Shown in pieces: positions 45,408 to 59,001 of a DNA stretch of 64,000 nt. Source of the stretch: Paragyromitra xinjiangensis (Eukaryota; Ascomycota; Pezizomycetes; Pezizales; Discinaceae); the NCBI GenBank assembly GCA_038503065.1, contig JBCAMK010000002.1, positions 1,426,001-1,490,000 of the forward strand, written 5' to 3'. The translations under genes were made by a program, and so were the position numbers. Within the stretch, counting starts at the first letter, position 1. Every line of letters starts with the position of its first letter. The notes under the pieces were generated by a model. The model did not search any database. It saw nothing but the letters and a program-made list of their open reading frames with translations, and was not told where the DNA came from.

Positions 45408-47379
45408 TCATTTTCTATTGAGTAGAAAGATCAAAATAATTCGTATCGATTCCATTCGCCGAAGCTCAACTAGTGGCTTTGTTTGAAGGGTACAATACAT
45501 ATTCAGTGACAGGGGTTTTATAACTTTACACCTATTAGATCGTAAAGAGTCATGGCGCTTAAGATGAAGACAACCGATTACTCTCGATGCATGTCTAAAG
45601 TGAAGCAGAATAACTGTTTGAATAGAGATAATCCACGAGCGAGAGATGTGAAAGGAGGTTAGCGAGATCCAGATGCTTTCCTCCATCAATCGAGAGGTTC
45701 TCTAGTCGTAATGTGTTTGGCAATAAAGCGAAACAGCACGAATTACTAGCGCTTACTCGAAGTAAAAGAAAAAGGAAGAGATTTTATCTTCTGATTGAGT
45801 ATTATTTCTCAGATTCTACTAAACTCGTTATACCCTTATAGGTCAATTTCTAAAGCTAACGCAAGATATGTAAAATTACACCAACAAGTCAGATGACATA
45901 CCTTACAGCTCCTCATGAACGGCTAGAAAACCCACCAGCCTCTCATACGATAAATGATCACATCTTAGAACCAAGAAGCATCGGCTGCATATATTTTGTG
46001 ATTTCCTCCCCTGCACTATCAAACGTCGCGAATGCATCTCCAGTCAACATGCATGGGGGGATGCCTCCCCATAATCGCAGATTCACCCCGCACCCGCCCT
46101 TAGCCTGGCAAATATCGTGTTCAAGAGGGGCGCACTGCGAATAGGAGGACGAATGTTTGATAATCACTCATATATGCCGAGCCGCTAGCCCGTGGCTGAT
46201 GCAAGTGTATTTTTGATAACTGCCGAGTTCGAAGTCGAGGCATGAAATGACGGCGAAGTAGAAAATCTCCGCGGGGCGGCATGATGTTTTAAAAGTAGTT
46301 TATCAGGCTCCTATTCGAGACAGGGACAGTTCAGACACAGCGACAAGCTGATGTATGTTTAGCAAACTGAAAGTTGCTTTCGAAGCTGCCGCCGCCTTAA
46401 AGATTTCAAGGCCGGTCTGTTTAGAGGGTAGAGGCACAAATATCCAACATCCACATAGCTTAGGTCTATTTATGAACGCTGACTCGAAAGTTTCGTGAAA
46501 TCTATAGTTTGATATACGGGTATTTACAGCATTGTCCTCTTTCGCCTCGCCCTACGATCTCTCCACATCCAACTTGTTTCTACCTTAATTCGTCCAGATG
46601 CAGCTCCCAAATCCAAGTTTAAGCATCAAGCTAAGAACTTAGGACCAAGAAAAGCAGATAATTACAATTAAAAACCGGCTTCCCACGACTACCGCCGCTC
46701 ACGCAGTCCCCCACGACAACCCCTCTTCCCAGTTACTCCTCGCCCTTCATCCCACCCACCCACAAGTAAAAGGAAAGAGAAAAAAAAAAGAAACCCCAAA
46801 AACCAAAAAATCGAAGTAAAGAAACAATACACCTAAAAAGCACTTTTTTCTTTTATCATCCCATATGGGCACCATCATCAGATGCAAAAAAACTAGTAAT
46901 AAACCCAAAAAGGATCGAAACCTGACACCGAAACCCAAGAAGCGTACGATACTATCTGGTCATGAACGAAAATAAAGAGATTTAAAGCAGTATAAGAAAC
47001 ATGCAAGTCCTAGACGCCGAATTAAAGAAAATAAACATAAGAAAAAAAATGCCTAACATCCAAGAAAGATTAAGAACAAAACCAACAAAAAGAAGGTGGA
47101 GCCCCCACATGCGCAGCCCCATGCACAGTGGCCCCCACGTTTCAACACAGGGTACACGCCGTCCTTACCCCACCACACATGCACTGTCGATCCCCCTCAT
47201 TGTCGGTAAGTAATCTCGATAGCATCTGTGTCGTGTATCGTATCAGACAATTTCCCGCTATCGTGCAGGCACAGTACGGTACCAGGCTACCAGGCTACCA
47301 GGCTACCAGCTGCTGATGCCCCTGTTCTCTTCCTGCCCACCGTACGCACATCGCCAAAAATATACCCAATCAAAATATA
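45408..47379. other. Intergenic, nothing secure
   Basis: No gene called. A 69-codon frame at 45958-46167 (-) contains several Cys and Gly but lacks a signal peptide. At 47277-47309 an 8-bp unit ACCAGGCT repeats three and a half times. The right end is 3' flank of the AcuK-like gene. Confidence 0.35.
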
Positions 47380-49486
47380 TCAAACCTGGCCGTGTAAGAT
47401 CGGTAAAAACTGATTCCGGGGTAGCGTTAGCCAAAAAAATCCTCGTAATTTGTCGGCCAAGACAAGACTTACATTGCCCACAATCAACATCGGAATGTCA
47501 AACACATCCCGCTTGATGGTCCAACAGAACGCACATTCCACCTTTCCGTCTTTCGCACCCAGCCCATCCATCCCTTTCGGCCCTCTATTACCTATCGCGT
47601 CCCCATCCGTATCTCCGTTTTCCGCTTTCACCCCGGATCCATTCTGCGTGGGTTGATGCAGTTGTGGCGGCCTGTACTTCAGAACCTTGCACGTCGTCAT
47701 AACAGCACCTCTGCTATCACCAAATGCTAATCGTGCAAATTGTTCATAGAACTCAACCACAGATTCATCGTCAAGAAGCTCCGCCAGAAACACGGGCTTC
47801 TTCAACCCACCTAGTCCTGGTTCCTCGAGTGGCGGTGGAGGTAGATTGGGGACGCTAGCATGTGTTGGAACATTTGTGTTCAGATTAGGTCTTTCACCAA
47901 GCAGAATTGGCTTCTCCCAGCCGGTGAGCATACAAAACTCCTTACCCACACCAACAACTTCACCAGTACGTCGGCAGACAAGTGTCGGTGTGCCGCATGA
48001 CTGTATGAACCGCTCATATTCCCACAAAGTACGCTGAAAGCACTTTTCCATGAAGAGTAGATCTTCAGCCTTCAACGTCTGCGTGCATGCAATGAACGAT
48101 GGCCGGAAGCTTGCCATTGCTCTAGCAATTCGTAACAACAGTGGTTTGGGAAACCGCGACTCTAGCATGTGAAATAGACGATGGTAATGGAGAGTATACG
48201 GATACGGGGTGGTGATGGTTGAATATATTTGGGATGGGTCATCTGGAAGTCGCCTCCTCCTCTGAATTTGCTGTAGAGGCTGAGAGGCCGACTGAACTTG
48301 CTGGAGAGAAGAATGGTGTGCTGTCGGGCGATGATTGTTATGTTGATAGAAACCTGGGCTGCCCAATGGTGTCGCAGTAGGGTTATCCGGATACCCTCCT
48401 CCACCTTGGGATGTACTTTGAACATATCCTTGCCTTGGGCTCTCTACTGGTGGGCTAGGGCTCGTCAAACTCCCTGGCCCCGCCTCAATCATGTATGTTC
48501 CCGCAAAACCTCCACCTATACTGTGACTTCCCGTGGTATTATTTCGAGGGTTACCTACCCAGCCATCACCTCCATATCCTTGTGTATTCTCACCCTGAGG
48601 AGCCGAATACCCGGCGTAGCTGTCGCCTGTCGTTGCCATGTTCGGAGAATACCCATAGTTGCTGCCTCCACTACCATTCTCCGGCGCATCTTGGCCGGCC
48701 TGACCGCTCATCTGTCCGAGCACCCCGAACTCGAGCGCGCCATACTGACTCCCAAAATTCAAACTCGCAATGTCAAAATTGAAAAGGGCTGGGTCAGAGG
48801 GATCGAACAGCGGAGGGCCTGAGAAATTGGTCTGCTGCGTTGGAGACTCCTGCAGTCCATTAGGCGACTCAATCGTGTTGGGGTTGATAGTCCCATCAGG
48901 CGGCAACATATCTCCAGCCGACTGGGGGCGCGGCGGCGCTGACGGCTGGTATGCATATGATGAGGCAGTAGAAGACGGAGGCCCAGCTGCGAATTCAGGC
49001 GGGCCATCATCGATCGGAGCGTCGTGGAGGTACTTTGCTTTCTTGCGCACGCCGTCATGGCAAGCATCCTGTAGGCCACGTTTTATGCATCTTTGGCAAG
49101 GGCGTTCGTCACCTGCCGAATCGAAGGAAATGAAAGAAAAGAGGAAAACTCATTTAGTCTTTGCTTCCATGTACGACGGATAAAAAAAAAAGCAAAAAGC
49201 GCAAAAAAATTGAAGGAAAAATGTCCAATTGCAAAGCCCCGGAAGAAAAACAAGCAATTCTCATAGACGTACCACATGTAAGATGGGCTCGTTGACACGC
49301 AAAACATGCTCGACGGGCCTTTTTGCGTCGAGGTCTGCCGGGGTCCTTGGAAGAGCCTCCACCCCCTCCTGTCGCGAGAGTAGGCAGGGACGGAATAGTA
49401 GGTGTCGCAGAAGCACTCAAAGGTGCTCTTGAAGGAGTAGTGCCTTGATCGCCCGAGTGGGGAGACGAGGGTTCAGTTTTGACCAT
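47380..49486 (-). CDS. AcuK/ERT1-like gluconeogenesis regulator (Zn2Cys6 plus PAS)
   Basis: Exons 49273-49486, 47473-49112 and 47380-47409 encode 627 residues. The zinc cluster is C61-x2-C64-x6-C71-x5-C77-x2-C80-x8-C89, with the signature [20 protein letters not shown] and [20 protein letters not shown] shared by AcuK, ERT1 and RDS2, which activate gluconeogenic genes on non-fermentable carbon. A long Gly/Ser/Pro/Gln-rich linker follows. At about residues 410-450 a PAS-like segment reads [20 protein letters not shown], and the C-terminus is [23 protein letters not shown]. The first intron (160 nt) splits the zinc cluster codon G72. The last intron (63 nt, 47410-47472) has no in-frame stop, so retention would add 21 residues. 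I prefer splicing because the joined end matches the family's GNFLPIL. Acts in the nucleus. Confidence 0.9.
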
Positions 49487-51460
49487 GGTCGCGTGAGCGC
49501 AGAAGAAGAGGGATCTAGGCGGGCTGTGAAGGCGAGCGCAGAAGGAATTGACTATGATTAGTACTCGGAACGAAGAAGTCTGAAAAGTCAGAAGGATAGA
49601 TGCTCGCGGTAAATTTAAATGTCGGGGAGGGGTAATGGTAGGTGAATGATGTGGAGGAGAAAAGTGAGGGAAGAAAAGAAGTTTTGCGAGGATGACTTGA
49701 CGACCGACCTTGCAAGGTAGCCGAGTCAAGCTTCGCTCTAGCAAAAAACAATCGGGGGCAGCTGAAGAAGAGTAAATAGAATGATCTGCCGGGAAATGTT
49801 ACTGATGATCTATGCCAATCCGCTAATTTTTTTTTGTTTAGTCGAGGAGAAGGCCAGCGGCAGCAGGAATTGTTGATGACAGAGGCATCTCACGAGTCCA
49901 CAACGCCAGTCGATTCTAGATCACTTCGCCCGTGTATGTTGATGGGCTGTAATACGGGAAGAGCGGTAGGAGGGGAGAAGAAATAGAGAAGGATAAGAAA
50001 GGGAAGAGAAAGAGGGGGCGATGGTAGAGGAGGGAGGGGGGGATGTTGTATGAGGGAAGAAGGGGGGGTGGCAGCAGGAGGAGAGGGAATTAACAGATGG
50101 GTAGAGTCTCTGTCTCTCGGTCTATCGGACCTTATCCAGTCACTTGGGCAATCACTCGGTTGTAAAACAGAAGTTACCTGTGGTTCTGCCCGGTCTGTGT
50201 GTGACAGGGACGAAGATCAGACCGAGGAAGAGAGGAACAGGCTGCCTTTCTATGGCCGCTCTGACCATGTAGGGCTGGCGTATGTGAATCAATCAAACTT
50301 CTTCAGCGTCATTTATTCTTTCAACCGTGTCACCTCGCTTCTTTTCTTTTTCGTTTTCCTTTTTTTTCTTCTCTCCTTCGCTCCTCTTGGTTTCGTTTCT
50401 TTTTCCTCCATCGCTCTTGCATAAACCTATTTTATTTTACCTTACCACTCTAGCATCTCTTCCTACATGAGCGAAAGAGCGGTTGCACCGGCCTTCTTCA
50501 TTTCTCCCCTCTGAGACTCCCCCCCAAATTTATCACGGCTTTCTTCAACTCTCTAGCTTGTTGTGTCTATGTCTCGCGTCTCGCGTCTCGCCTCAGTATC
50601 GTGCGACCTTTCGTTAGCCAGGGCTTTCCCCTTCGCCGTCACCCCCTTGTCTAGCTTCCCGTCCTTTGCACGCCTGCTCATTCCCTTTGCGGCTAGATGC
50701 TTTTTTTCTTGCCCCACATGCCAGGACGCGGGGCAGGCCATCACTTGACTGCTTCTCCAACGTCATGAAATCTGTCTGTAGATCATGACTTCTAAACATC
50801 TACAACAACACCATAGCCCATAACTACAACCACCACCACTGCCACCTTCACCTCCACCTCCACCCCATCGTCCAACCCTGTATCATATCATATCTTACCT
50901 GTCCCATATCGTGCCAAATTCTCCGACCCATGCTTATTGCGCAATCTATCGCATCAGTCGCTTCTCCAGTCCACCACCAGACCCCGGCTTTCTTCGATTA
51001 TCAGTATTTCCCCGGTTGTGATAATCTTCCCCTCGTTGCCAATCCCACAAGCGGCCCCTCCCTTCTTTCCAAATCATGAACATGATCCGTACAACAAATC
51101 CCCTCGCCTCCCATCCTCGTCCTCTACCATAGCACCGTCCTCCACGTGGATCAAGCGAGAGAAGGTCTTCTGCCGCTCGGGAATTACTTACATCCCGTCT
51201 GCATCCCACAAAATGACTGAAAAAAATTGCCCATCCTCTTAATCCTCACCTACCATCTTCCAGCTTCTGCTTCTACTATGATCATCATCGCGGCAAACAG
51301 GGCCCACAAAGTTCTTGCCGGCAATTACTTACTGCATGCAGTTACATTTTCCCTCTGCGGCTACCCGCCCAACCGAGTGAAACCTACCACTTCCAGTCAA
51401 GTCTCGAGGCGAGATATAACAAGCAAAGTATAGCATAGTATAACAATATTGGTTGTCTGT
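49487..51460. promoter_or_regulatory. Long leader/promoter region of the AcuK-like gene
   Basis: No gene recognised in either strand. The region shows strong strand asymmetry: + strand purine-rich at about 49965-50065 and pyrimidine-rich at about 50335-50420 and 50800-50870. CTCGCGT repeats occur at 50572-50588. Regulators of this type often have long 5' leaders, so much of this may be transcribed promoter-proximal sequence; the exact start is not visible. Confidence 0.35.
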
Positions 51461-54400
51461 CTAGCTGGCTGGGCAGATAGATAGGTAGATAGAAATTGTC
51501 GAACGTGGGTGGTTTATTCGCAAGACGACCAATCGACTAAATGAGGTAGGTTGTGCAAGTTGTGCGGGTACCCGCACTGCTAATCTCGGCCCATATATGT
51601 ACAGCGGCGCCGCCCTTAATGCCTCACCTCCGTCCTTCAGGCGCGTTGAAGTTCGCCCCCTATGCGCACAGGGAGCGCCGACCTGGGCCAGGGCCATTAC
51701 TGTGATCTTTCTGATCGCAGATACACCTGCGGTTCAGGTGTTGGGCGCAGGCGTAGCGGGACTCGTTCACTCGAATAAGCCGGACGCTCCGGACGGACGG
51801 ACGGCCGGCGAGCACTCTGCCGCTCGCACAATGCCCTGAAAAGTTCTATTTTATTCCATTCCACTGTTGGATTGTCAATTGACCTACACGAGATTTTGAG
51901 CCTTCATCTTGTGGTTTGGTGGACGTATCTTATTTGCGGATATCTCCGTATCTAATGCTATCTAAAGACTCTTTTCTTTTGCTCTCCTATAGAACACATT
52001 CCCCTATCCTGGGCATCTTCGATCCCGCGGCGCCACGAGAAATTGGAGCCGTCTCCGCGCAGTATCGAATCAGACCAAAATCTACATGAAAAAGCAGGTT
52101 ATTGCCACAAGATAAGACGAGACATTTATCACATACTCTCCGGGCCGTAGCATACTACGCCTTATCGGCAGCCTAGCTTCATGCCCTATTCCTATACCTA
52201 TCTACCCACATATTTTTCAGCCAAACAGATCTTTCAGCCAACATCGCATTTATCTAATTTGCGATTATAATATATTCTGCAACTTTTGCGTTGCGCACTA
52301 CATTCTTGCCTGCAGGATCTTGCAGACATATTCTTTACTCAGGAAGGGACCACATATATACGAAAATAGGATTGTTGAGGCGGGAAAAGTAGAGGAAATA
52401 GAACATTGGCAGTCGAATAGGGGAACAGCAGACGAACGATTCCCTGTACAATCAAGGATCAAGCTGGGGTAAATTTACTCGAGCCGAAAAATTAGCACAC
52501 CGACTTTCTATTTTGGCACAGCATTAGGACTCGACGTCAGGTGTCAGGTGTCAACCATGCTAAAGGTGAAATATTAGCGTATCACAAACTATCACTCGAC
52601 TGACATAACAACGGCCTGATCCATCCATCTCTAATTAGCCAATTACACGGCAGATCTGACAGCAAGATCACTGCCTCTAGTGAGACGTAGCCTCCTCTTC
52701 GGTGGCTAACTGGTTCATCCGGTGTTTTGTCCCACGGTAATGCTCACAAATGAGAAATGGAGTACAAACACAAGGTATCTCGATTGAGCGGTATATACCG
52801 AGCTAATATGATCACTTCGCCATTGGGAATTTTGGACAATCACGCGTAAGCCTATCACGTTTTGAAGGGAAAGCCATTGGCTATGGCCTTAATCACCGTC
52901 GCACTGATGAAGATATGTTTTAATAGTGCCGCTCATCCGTGTAGTGCAGTTTCCCTTTGAGTTTTGACCTCCATGTTCCTCTCGGCCTTTTTTCCATTTT
53001 ATCAGAATAAAGACATACTTTTTTCCTCGACTCGATTTCATATAACCGTGCACATCAAGAGTTTGAGGACGGCAGGAGTATCAATTCTGTTTTATCCTGG
53101 TTGGCTGCCTTGAGCTTTCAAATTTCCACCCGTACACTCGTGACAAGAGGCGTATCACACTTGACTAAAATAAGGTTTATGACTACATGTACTTCCTTGA
53201 GTTCGGATGGGCGCCCCCAACCTTTGCGAGTGATCTTCCGGAACCCGGATAGCGCCGTAATGACCCTAAATCACCGAGCACATGATGCGGGATCGGATGG
53301 AGGGTGTCTTCTTTTTTCTTTAATATCTTGCAGGTCTATATCTTGGCTGTTTGTTGTGTTGTGCCTATCAGCCACTGATTACTTAGCACCTGTACCCATT
53401 ACTCGTGATTCATTTCTTGTCTAAGACATAACCCAACGGGATTTATGTTTTGTTGCATTGAGGATCACTCGGATCGTAATATACATGCTTCGACCATGGT
53501 TACTGACTGATGCTAGAAGAATACTGAGGATAGCTGCCTCTTTCTCAAAAAAGGCTATGGCCACAATACTGACTTTAGAGGCACTGATTCATTTTAGTGT
53601 GTAGTACGACTATCAATCTTGACACAGTTGACACAGGCGAACTGACATCTGACTAACTAGCCGACATGCATGAGCGCTTGTTTACTGTCATATACAACAA
53701 ACAACGACTCTAAGTGAAACTTGCCTCGATGCTGACACCGACAAGATGGCTGACAGCTGTCACATGCCACATGCCGACGTAAATCGTGCCGACGATCTCG
53801 TATGGTACGGATAGCATGAATCCTTGAATATCGTTGATGCCTTCGTTTGTGCTTTTTCATGGAAAAATATGAAAGAAAAAAAAAGGTTCCCCAGGAAATT
53901 TCCAACGGTAATTAGAATGGGTGTGCTATACAAGTTTGGTTTTATTCACTCTGCTGCTCTCACGGATGTCCGAATTCTGATACTTTGTGAAGTGTGATGT
54001 CTTACTTCCAAGGCACACACTTCCCCACTTCAGCCGGCTTTGAAGGCCGTACGCGTATACAACTTATGATTTCCCTTTAGAGTCAGGATCAACAAAAACC
54101 AGTTCCTCCCGAGGTCAATACAAGGCTCAGAAACAGAACTGGCTGAGATTCATGTATGCAGTTGGCGCCGGGATAAGTAAAACCTGTATCAGCTCTGGTA
54201 TGGTATTTGTTTCTAAAAGATTATTTAAATGCAGCAGCTTCTGCATGGAATGCACGAGCTCAATCCAGCGATTACCATCTTTTGGGGGTTGGGTAAAACC
54301 TATAAGTGGGCGGTTGTTGCAGGAGTAGCTGAAAGGTTCTGTACAGTCGCGGAAGTGATCGATACTAAGAGCTGAAACCCAGAGAGCTTGGCCTCCACAG

Positions 54401-56310
54401 ACCACCTTTATGATAGCGACTTTGAGACTAAGGAAGAATATTTTGGGCGATCTTTTTAACTATTCACGAGGCACCCCGAGTACAAATTCCGACCTTCAGT
54501 TCGGACTTTCTCTTGTAATTTAAGTGAGGTACGTATATGTATGCCATTTTCACATGCAATTTACGGACCTATGTAACCTATGCATCTCATCATAGACGTG
54601 CAGTCGGTTCATTCCGAACTTGAGGTAAATATTAGTCGGAAGCTATATGAGCTACCTACATCGCGTGGCCTTAGGCTCAATATTTTGGAACTGTGTTTCA
54701 TTGGTAGGGGAAACGGAGCATGAACCGGCCCGCGGGCGAGTGTGACAGGTGTGACATCTGATTGAGGCGCACATTATGCAGTGCCACTTTTTGAGGGGTG
54801 CTAGAGTGTTACTGGGTGTAGAGTCTCTAAAATTGTTTGATTTCATGTCTAAATCGAGGGAAATTGCTAACACATGCGGTACCTTTCTCTTAGTTATTGG
54901 ATAAGAGAAGGAATCTGCCAAGATTTGAATTCGAATGTGAAGCCCTCTTTCCTCTTGAGATGCTAGCCAGAGACAGCTTTCTCAGAAAAGAACAGGTGCA
55001 CGTGAAACTAAAGATATACATGTAGTCTTAAATTTTGGATACACCTTAGAAGCGACTCTCGACACTGAAAGATGAGCTGATGTGGCAGCAACCCATTTGC
55101 CACCTGACACAGAATAATTGAACAAGAGATCTATTTGTGCAGCGTTACTATCTTGCAAACGATTCCTTGGAAATTGGGCTATCTGCAGAGCACCTTGGCA
55201 TGGCGAGAGATCCGCGGGATTCGCAGCTACCCGCAATCAACCTATATTGCAATAGATATCCGTCCCCGAGATCAGATATTGAAAATCATGCAGAAGTCTG
55301 TCCAGAACCGCCGTTAGGGACACATCTGTTCGAAGCCATCAGTATGGACGGATATGCGTGCGTATGGGTAGATATTTTTTTCGCCTGCTGCTGTAGGATA
55401 ATGTGCACATAATTCCGCACATACGGTGAGGTGAGGAACATAAGAAACTTTCCTCCCCAGAAAAATTATAGAGCCAGTTTTTTCGGAGATTTTTGGTGGG
55501 GATTCGGGTTGTTCCGAGGTATCAGCACCACATGTCATCACTCGACCCAGTCTTTTTTAGTAAGACGTGCACATCCCAGATCTACATGTACCTTCCTATC
55601 ATCTACTATATCGAAAATGTATAAAGAGGACGATAACCTCGTATAAAGTACTCTTCCCCCGATAAGTAAACCCCCACTCACCCTCTCGAGCACAGCAAGT
55701 AGCAACTACTTTCAGGCCTCACCAAGTCACCTTTAATACTAGGGAGTGGACCGTCCAAGAGTTTTAGATACCCCACGAATTCTTACCCTATGATAAAGTA
55801 TGCTGCATGCTGCAATAGTCGGTCAATTTATAGGACTTTATTTAACTAGTATAATAGTCCTCATGCAGCATCTCTCGTAGGAAATGGGGCCCCAGACTAC
55901 ATAAAGAAAGGGCATCTTCGACCGGAATTCCGGAATTATAACCTTCTGGCCTGTCAGGAAATATATACGACGCTGTGGGTATGTGGAGTGAGTGATAGGT
56001 AATGATGCACAAGCTTATTGGGCCTGCAGGAGGATTGGTATATTATAAGATAAAAATGAGAAGTTCGTGTGTGTGCTCGGTTTTCCTCCAAACCCTTCAC
56101 TCAGTAAGATCACTAGATATATCGTGCCCTAGCCCGGCAGAAATACCTATCCTCCACCATCCCTTTACCCTAAGTATGGCAGCCGAAGTTTTTCCAACTC
56201 AATACCCAGGAAACTAGAATGGCCTTAAGGCTCAATCACTCGATCACGTTACCCGGCCTTCATCACATCAGTCTTGCGGAGCCTCCACCCGCAACAAACC
56301 ACGCCGTTTC
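51461..56310. other. Gene-free 4.8-kb stretch
   Basis: No coding region that I can support. Contains an imperfect AGAT/AGGT simple repeat near 51474-51492 and a weak inverted repeat at about 55800-55872 (ATGCTGCATG and CATGCAGCAT). Short frames at 53101-53424 and 54127-54405 have no domain. Confidence 0.45.
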
Positions 56311-57752
56311 ATGATGCTCACCACCCGCTTTCCCTGCCTTTTAAACACTCCGAAAAGAGCATATTCTCTATCTACTCCAAATGGTCAATCTAAATGGCGG
56401 CCTTTAAGGCAGGCAGATACTCTTTCTTTGGTCAAGTCCTCGGGTGATAAATTCACCTGGCGGCCACTCTCGCAGGAAGGCTTGCCTTCTCAAAAACCTG
56501 TTCCATACAGAACTACTCCAGCTCTAGAGGAACTTTTCACTAAAAAGAAATCTGAGATATCAGCTACGAAATCTACTCCCCCACAACCACCCAAAACAGG
56601 TTTCGCAAATGTCTTCCCGGAACTAAGGTATGAAGATCATACTATTGGAGATCGGTTTCCCATTCGTTACAGGTTCGCGCTGTCCCTGAAACATTCATGG
56701 CTGCAATAATTGACCCACCCTAATGAAGGATATACCATCCTAATGGAACGTCACCTTTAAACGCAAGAATATTCTATATTCCACCACCTCATCCAAATTT
56801 TATACCACTTGAGTTAGCCATCCCGTTCCTCTCAGATATAACCTCAGCAACAATCATTACTCCACTGCCTCCATTGACCGATACTGAGACCATCAAACCA
56901 TTTCCTCAACCTCTTCACAACCTCCTCCAAATCTATAATCATTGGAACACCGTCCCTGCTCCGACTGCTATACTCACATCAGGGATAGCCGCCTCACTTG
57001 CGGCTGCAATAGCGCTGACAGAGGAATCTGTTCAAGCTCTTGGGGTAATGGGTGGTATTCTAGACCTAACGACACACGCCGAAAAGGCGACAGCATGGAA
57101 TAGAAAGTGTGACAAGTGGGATCACTTCAAGCCACCTCCTAGCACTACTGCCAAGGAAATAAGGCTAGGAATAACCGAGGAAGAATTCTGGAAGTTACGT
57201 AAGCAATACTTCCCAAACCCAGAAACGTGGGCAGACCCATTCGCTAGCCCACAATTGTTTTGTCGAAGTGCATCTGTCGAGTTCTCGCGCTTGACCATGA
57301 GACAGATTTGGGGGAAAAAGATGTTAGAGGGGTTCAAGAGAGAACGGAAACTATTTGGGGGAGCGTGGGAGCGATATGGGCTGGACGACGATGATGAGGG
57401 AAATTTCATTTACCCTCGGCGTCAGGCACGAATATTTCAAAACTTCCCGCCACAGGGTCGTGAGAAACCTTTTCCTTGGATAAAACTCATTCTTCCGGCC
57501 GTTCACGAGGGCAAAGATGACGTAACGGCGGCGCAGGGAAAAGCGTTTGCGGATGCGACTAAGACGGCTTTGGCGCAATGGTATATTAGGAATAGAGATA
57601 AGAGGAAGAGGAAGGAGAAATCAGGTGCAATGATGATTGCTGAAAGCAAGATTTTTGCCGAAAGGCTTAAGGCAAATGAAGGCTGGGGAAATGCAGTCTG
57701 GAACATAGGTCATTGGCTGAATTGGGTTTTTAATGAAGTTCCAAAATTGTAA
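56311..57752 (+). CDS. Protein of unknown function with likely mitochondrial targeting
   Basis: Exons 56311-56672 and 56729-57752 (intron 56 nt, donor GTTCGC, acceptor TGAAG) encode 461 residues. The first 25 residues (MMLTTRFPCLLNTPKRAYSL) are basic, hydroxylated and without acids, a typical mitochondrial presequence. Residues 120-180 contain IYHPNGTSPLNARIFYIPPP and PHPNFIPLELAIPFL. A short hydrophobic segment at about 190-215 (TAILTSGIAASLAAAIALTE) may be a membrane helix. The C-terminal 200 residues are charged with repeated aromatic-acidic patches and a Lys/Arg-rich stretch near 415. I recognise no family. The splice junction keeps the frame and removes an in-frame stop. Two adjacent ATGs start the frame; the first is used. 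Confidence 0.65.
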
Positions 57753-57916
57753 TGTCCCCTGGAAGACTCAAAAGTAAAAAAAACTTGTGGCGATCTGGCT
57801 GTGTTAGTAATCGTACTATGAACTTTAGGGGTAGGGTGTAGCATACGTGAGTGTAAATACCTCGAAATTACTCTTTGTGGAGGGAAAATATCATTCACCG
57901 GAATTGTTTTCTATAA

Positions 57917-58618
57917 AAAACTGACTACTCGGCATCAACAGTCCTTCTCCCGAGCACGGCCACGTACGACCTGAGCGCTAGCCCCGGCTTCAACGCAGCC
58001 CTCTAGGTAGCACAAGATTGCGATATCAAGCCGAACGACCAATACCACCAGCAGTCCGAATTCTCCATTGATGCATACGACTCGTTCGATAGGGTCAATC
58101 CGAAAGAAGTTAAACTAAATTGGCTTTAGCAAAACCATGCTTGCTACCCGCGTCTATGTGCCTTCAAGAACACGCGAGCCGGGGTCCTCCTAACTCTTAA
58201 TGATGCTACTCAAGAACACGAACAATTACTTAGGCATAAATCGAATCTTTGTGCCAGAAGCGCACTTCTCAACCAAGCTCAACCCGGAAAAGATTTCAAG
58301 AAAGATTTCGGGGAGAGGTTCCGAGCGGAATCTAGTAGAGACTAGCGTATTACACCTATAATCAACTGTTAGAGAACAAGTATTCGGTCGGTACGAGATG
58401 GATATCTTCACCATACTCTACATGTTTCTGACCTTAACAGACCTAAAACCACTTTTATCAACAGAGATGGCCACATAATTAATTGTACCTGGCCATCTTG
58501 CTTTAATAAGAGATCCCCAGACAAACCACTCTCCTTACTAACCGAGAGCCATGCTTTTCCAGTGCGGCAGATAGCTCTAGTGCTGGGATACGACACCCAC
58601 CAGAGCGGCCATTGTTAA
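57917..58618 (+). pseudogene. Decayed reading frame with four TAG stops
   Basis: One frame runs 234 codons with only four internal stops, all TAG (58004, 58127, 58343 and 58370), ending in TAA at 58616. Segments between stops look protein-like, for example DCDIKPNDQYHQQSEFSIDA and LNDATQEHEQLLRHKSNLC, and one has a C-x4-C (CTWPSC). No ATG at the left end. C-to-T change of CAG codons, as caused by repeat-induced point mutation, would give this pattern. I do not recognise the family, and chance openness is possible. Confidence 0.3.
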
Positions 58619-59001
58619 GTGGGTTTTGTATGCCCGAACGAAGCTCCCAGCTCTCAGCCCATTAACCAAATCCAAACAACCAGTCAACACCAAGATTGGC
58701 CCTTTTCCTACCCCTAACCCTCTTCCTTGCTCAGAGCAACCTAGACGTGTTACGATTCATACCAACCATCATTCGACTCCTCTTACCTAAGTCGAAAATT
58801 TCTAATGCCAAACTTACAACTATCCATTTGTATTTCCGTGGGGTAATTTATATTGGGCAAATTTTCTAATTATAGTCGCATTCAGCGAAGACTATTTGCC
58901 GCCCTCGATGCTATCCACAAAATGTGCACAAAACAAGTATCATCGGGTCTACTTACTCAGCTAATCCTAAACTAAACTTCACAACAACTAGTCAGCTTAA
59001 T

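Noticed and set aside
50050..51839. Several 60-124-codon frames upstream of the AcuK-like gene
   Set aside because: Ser/Pro/Leu-rich translations of pyrimidine-rich DNA; no domain and no consistent start.
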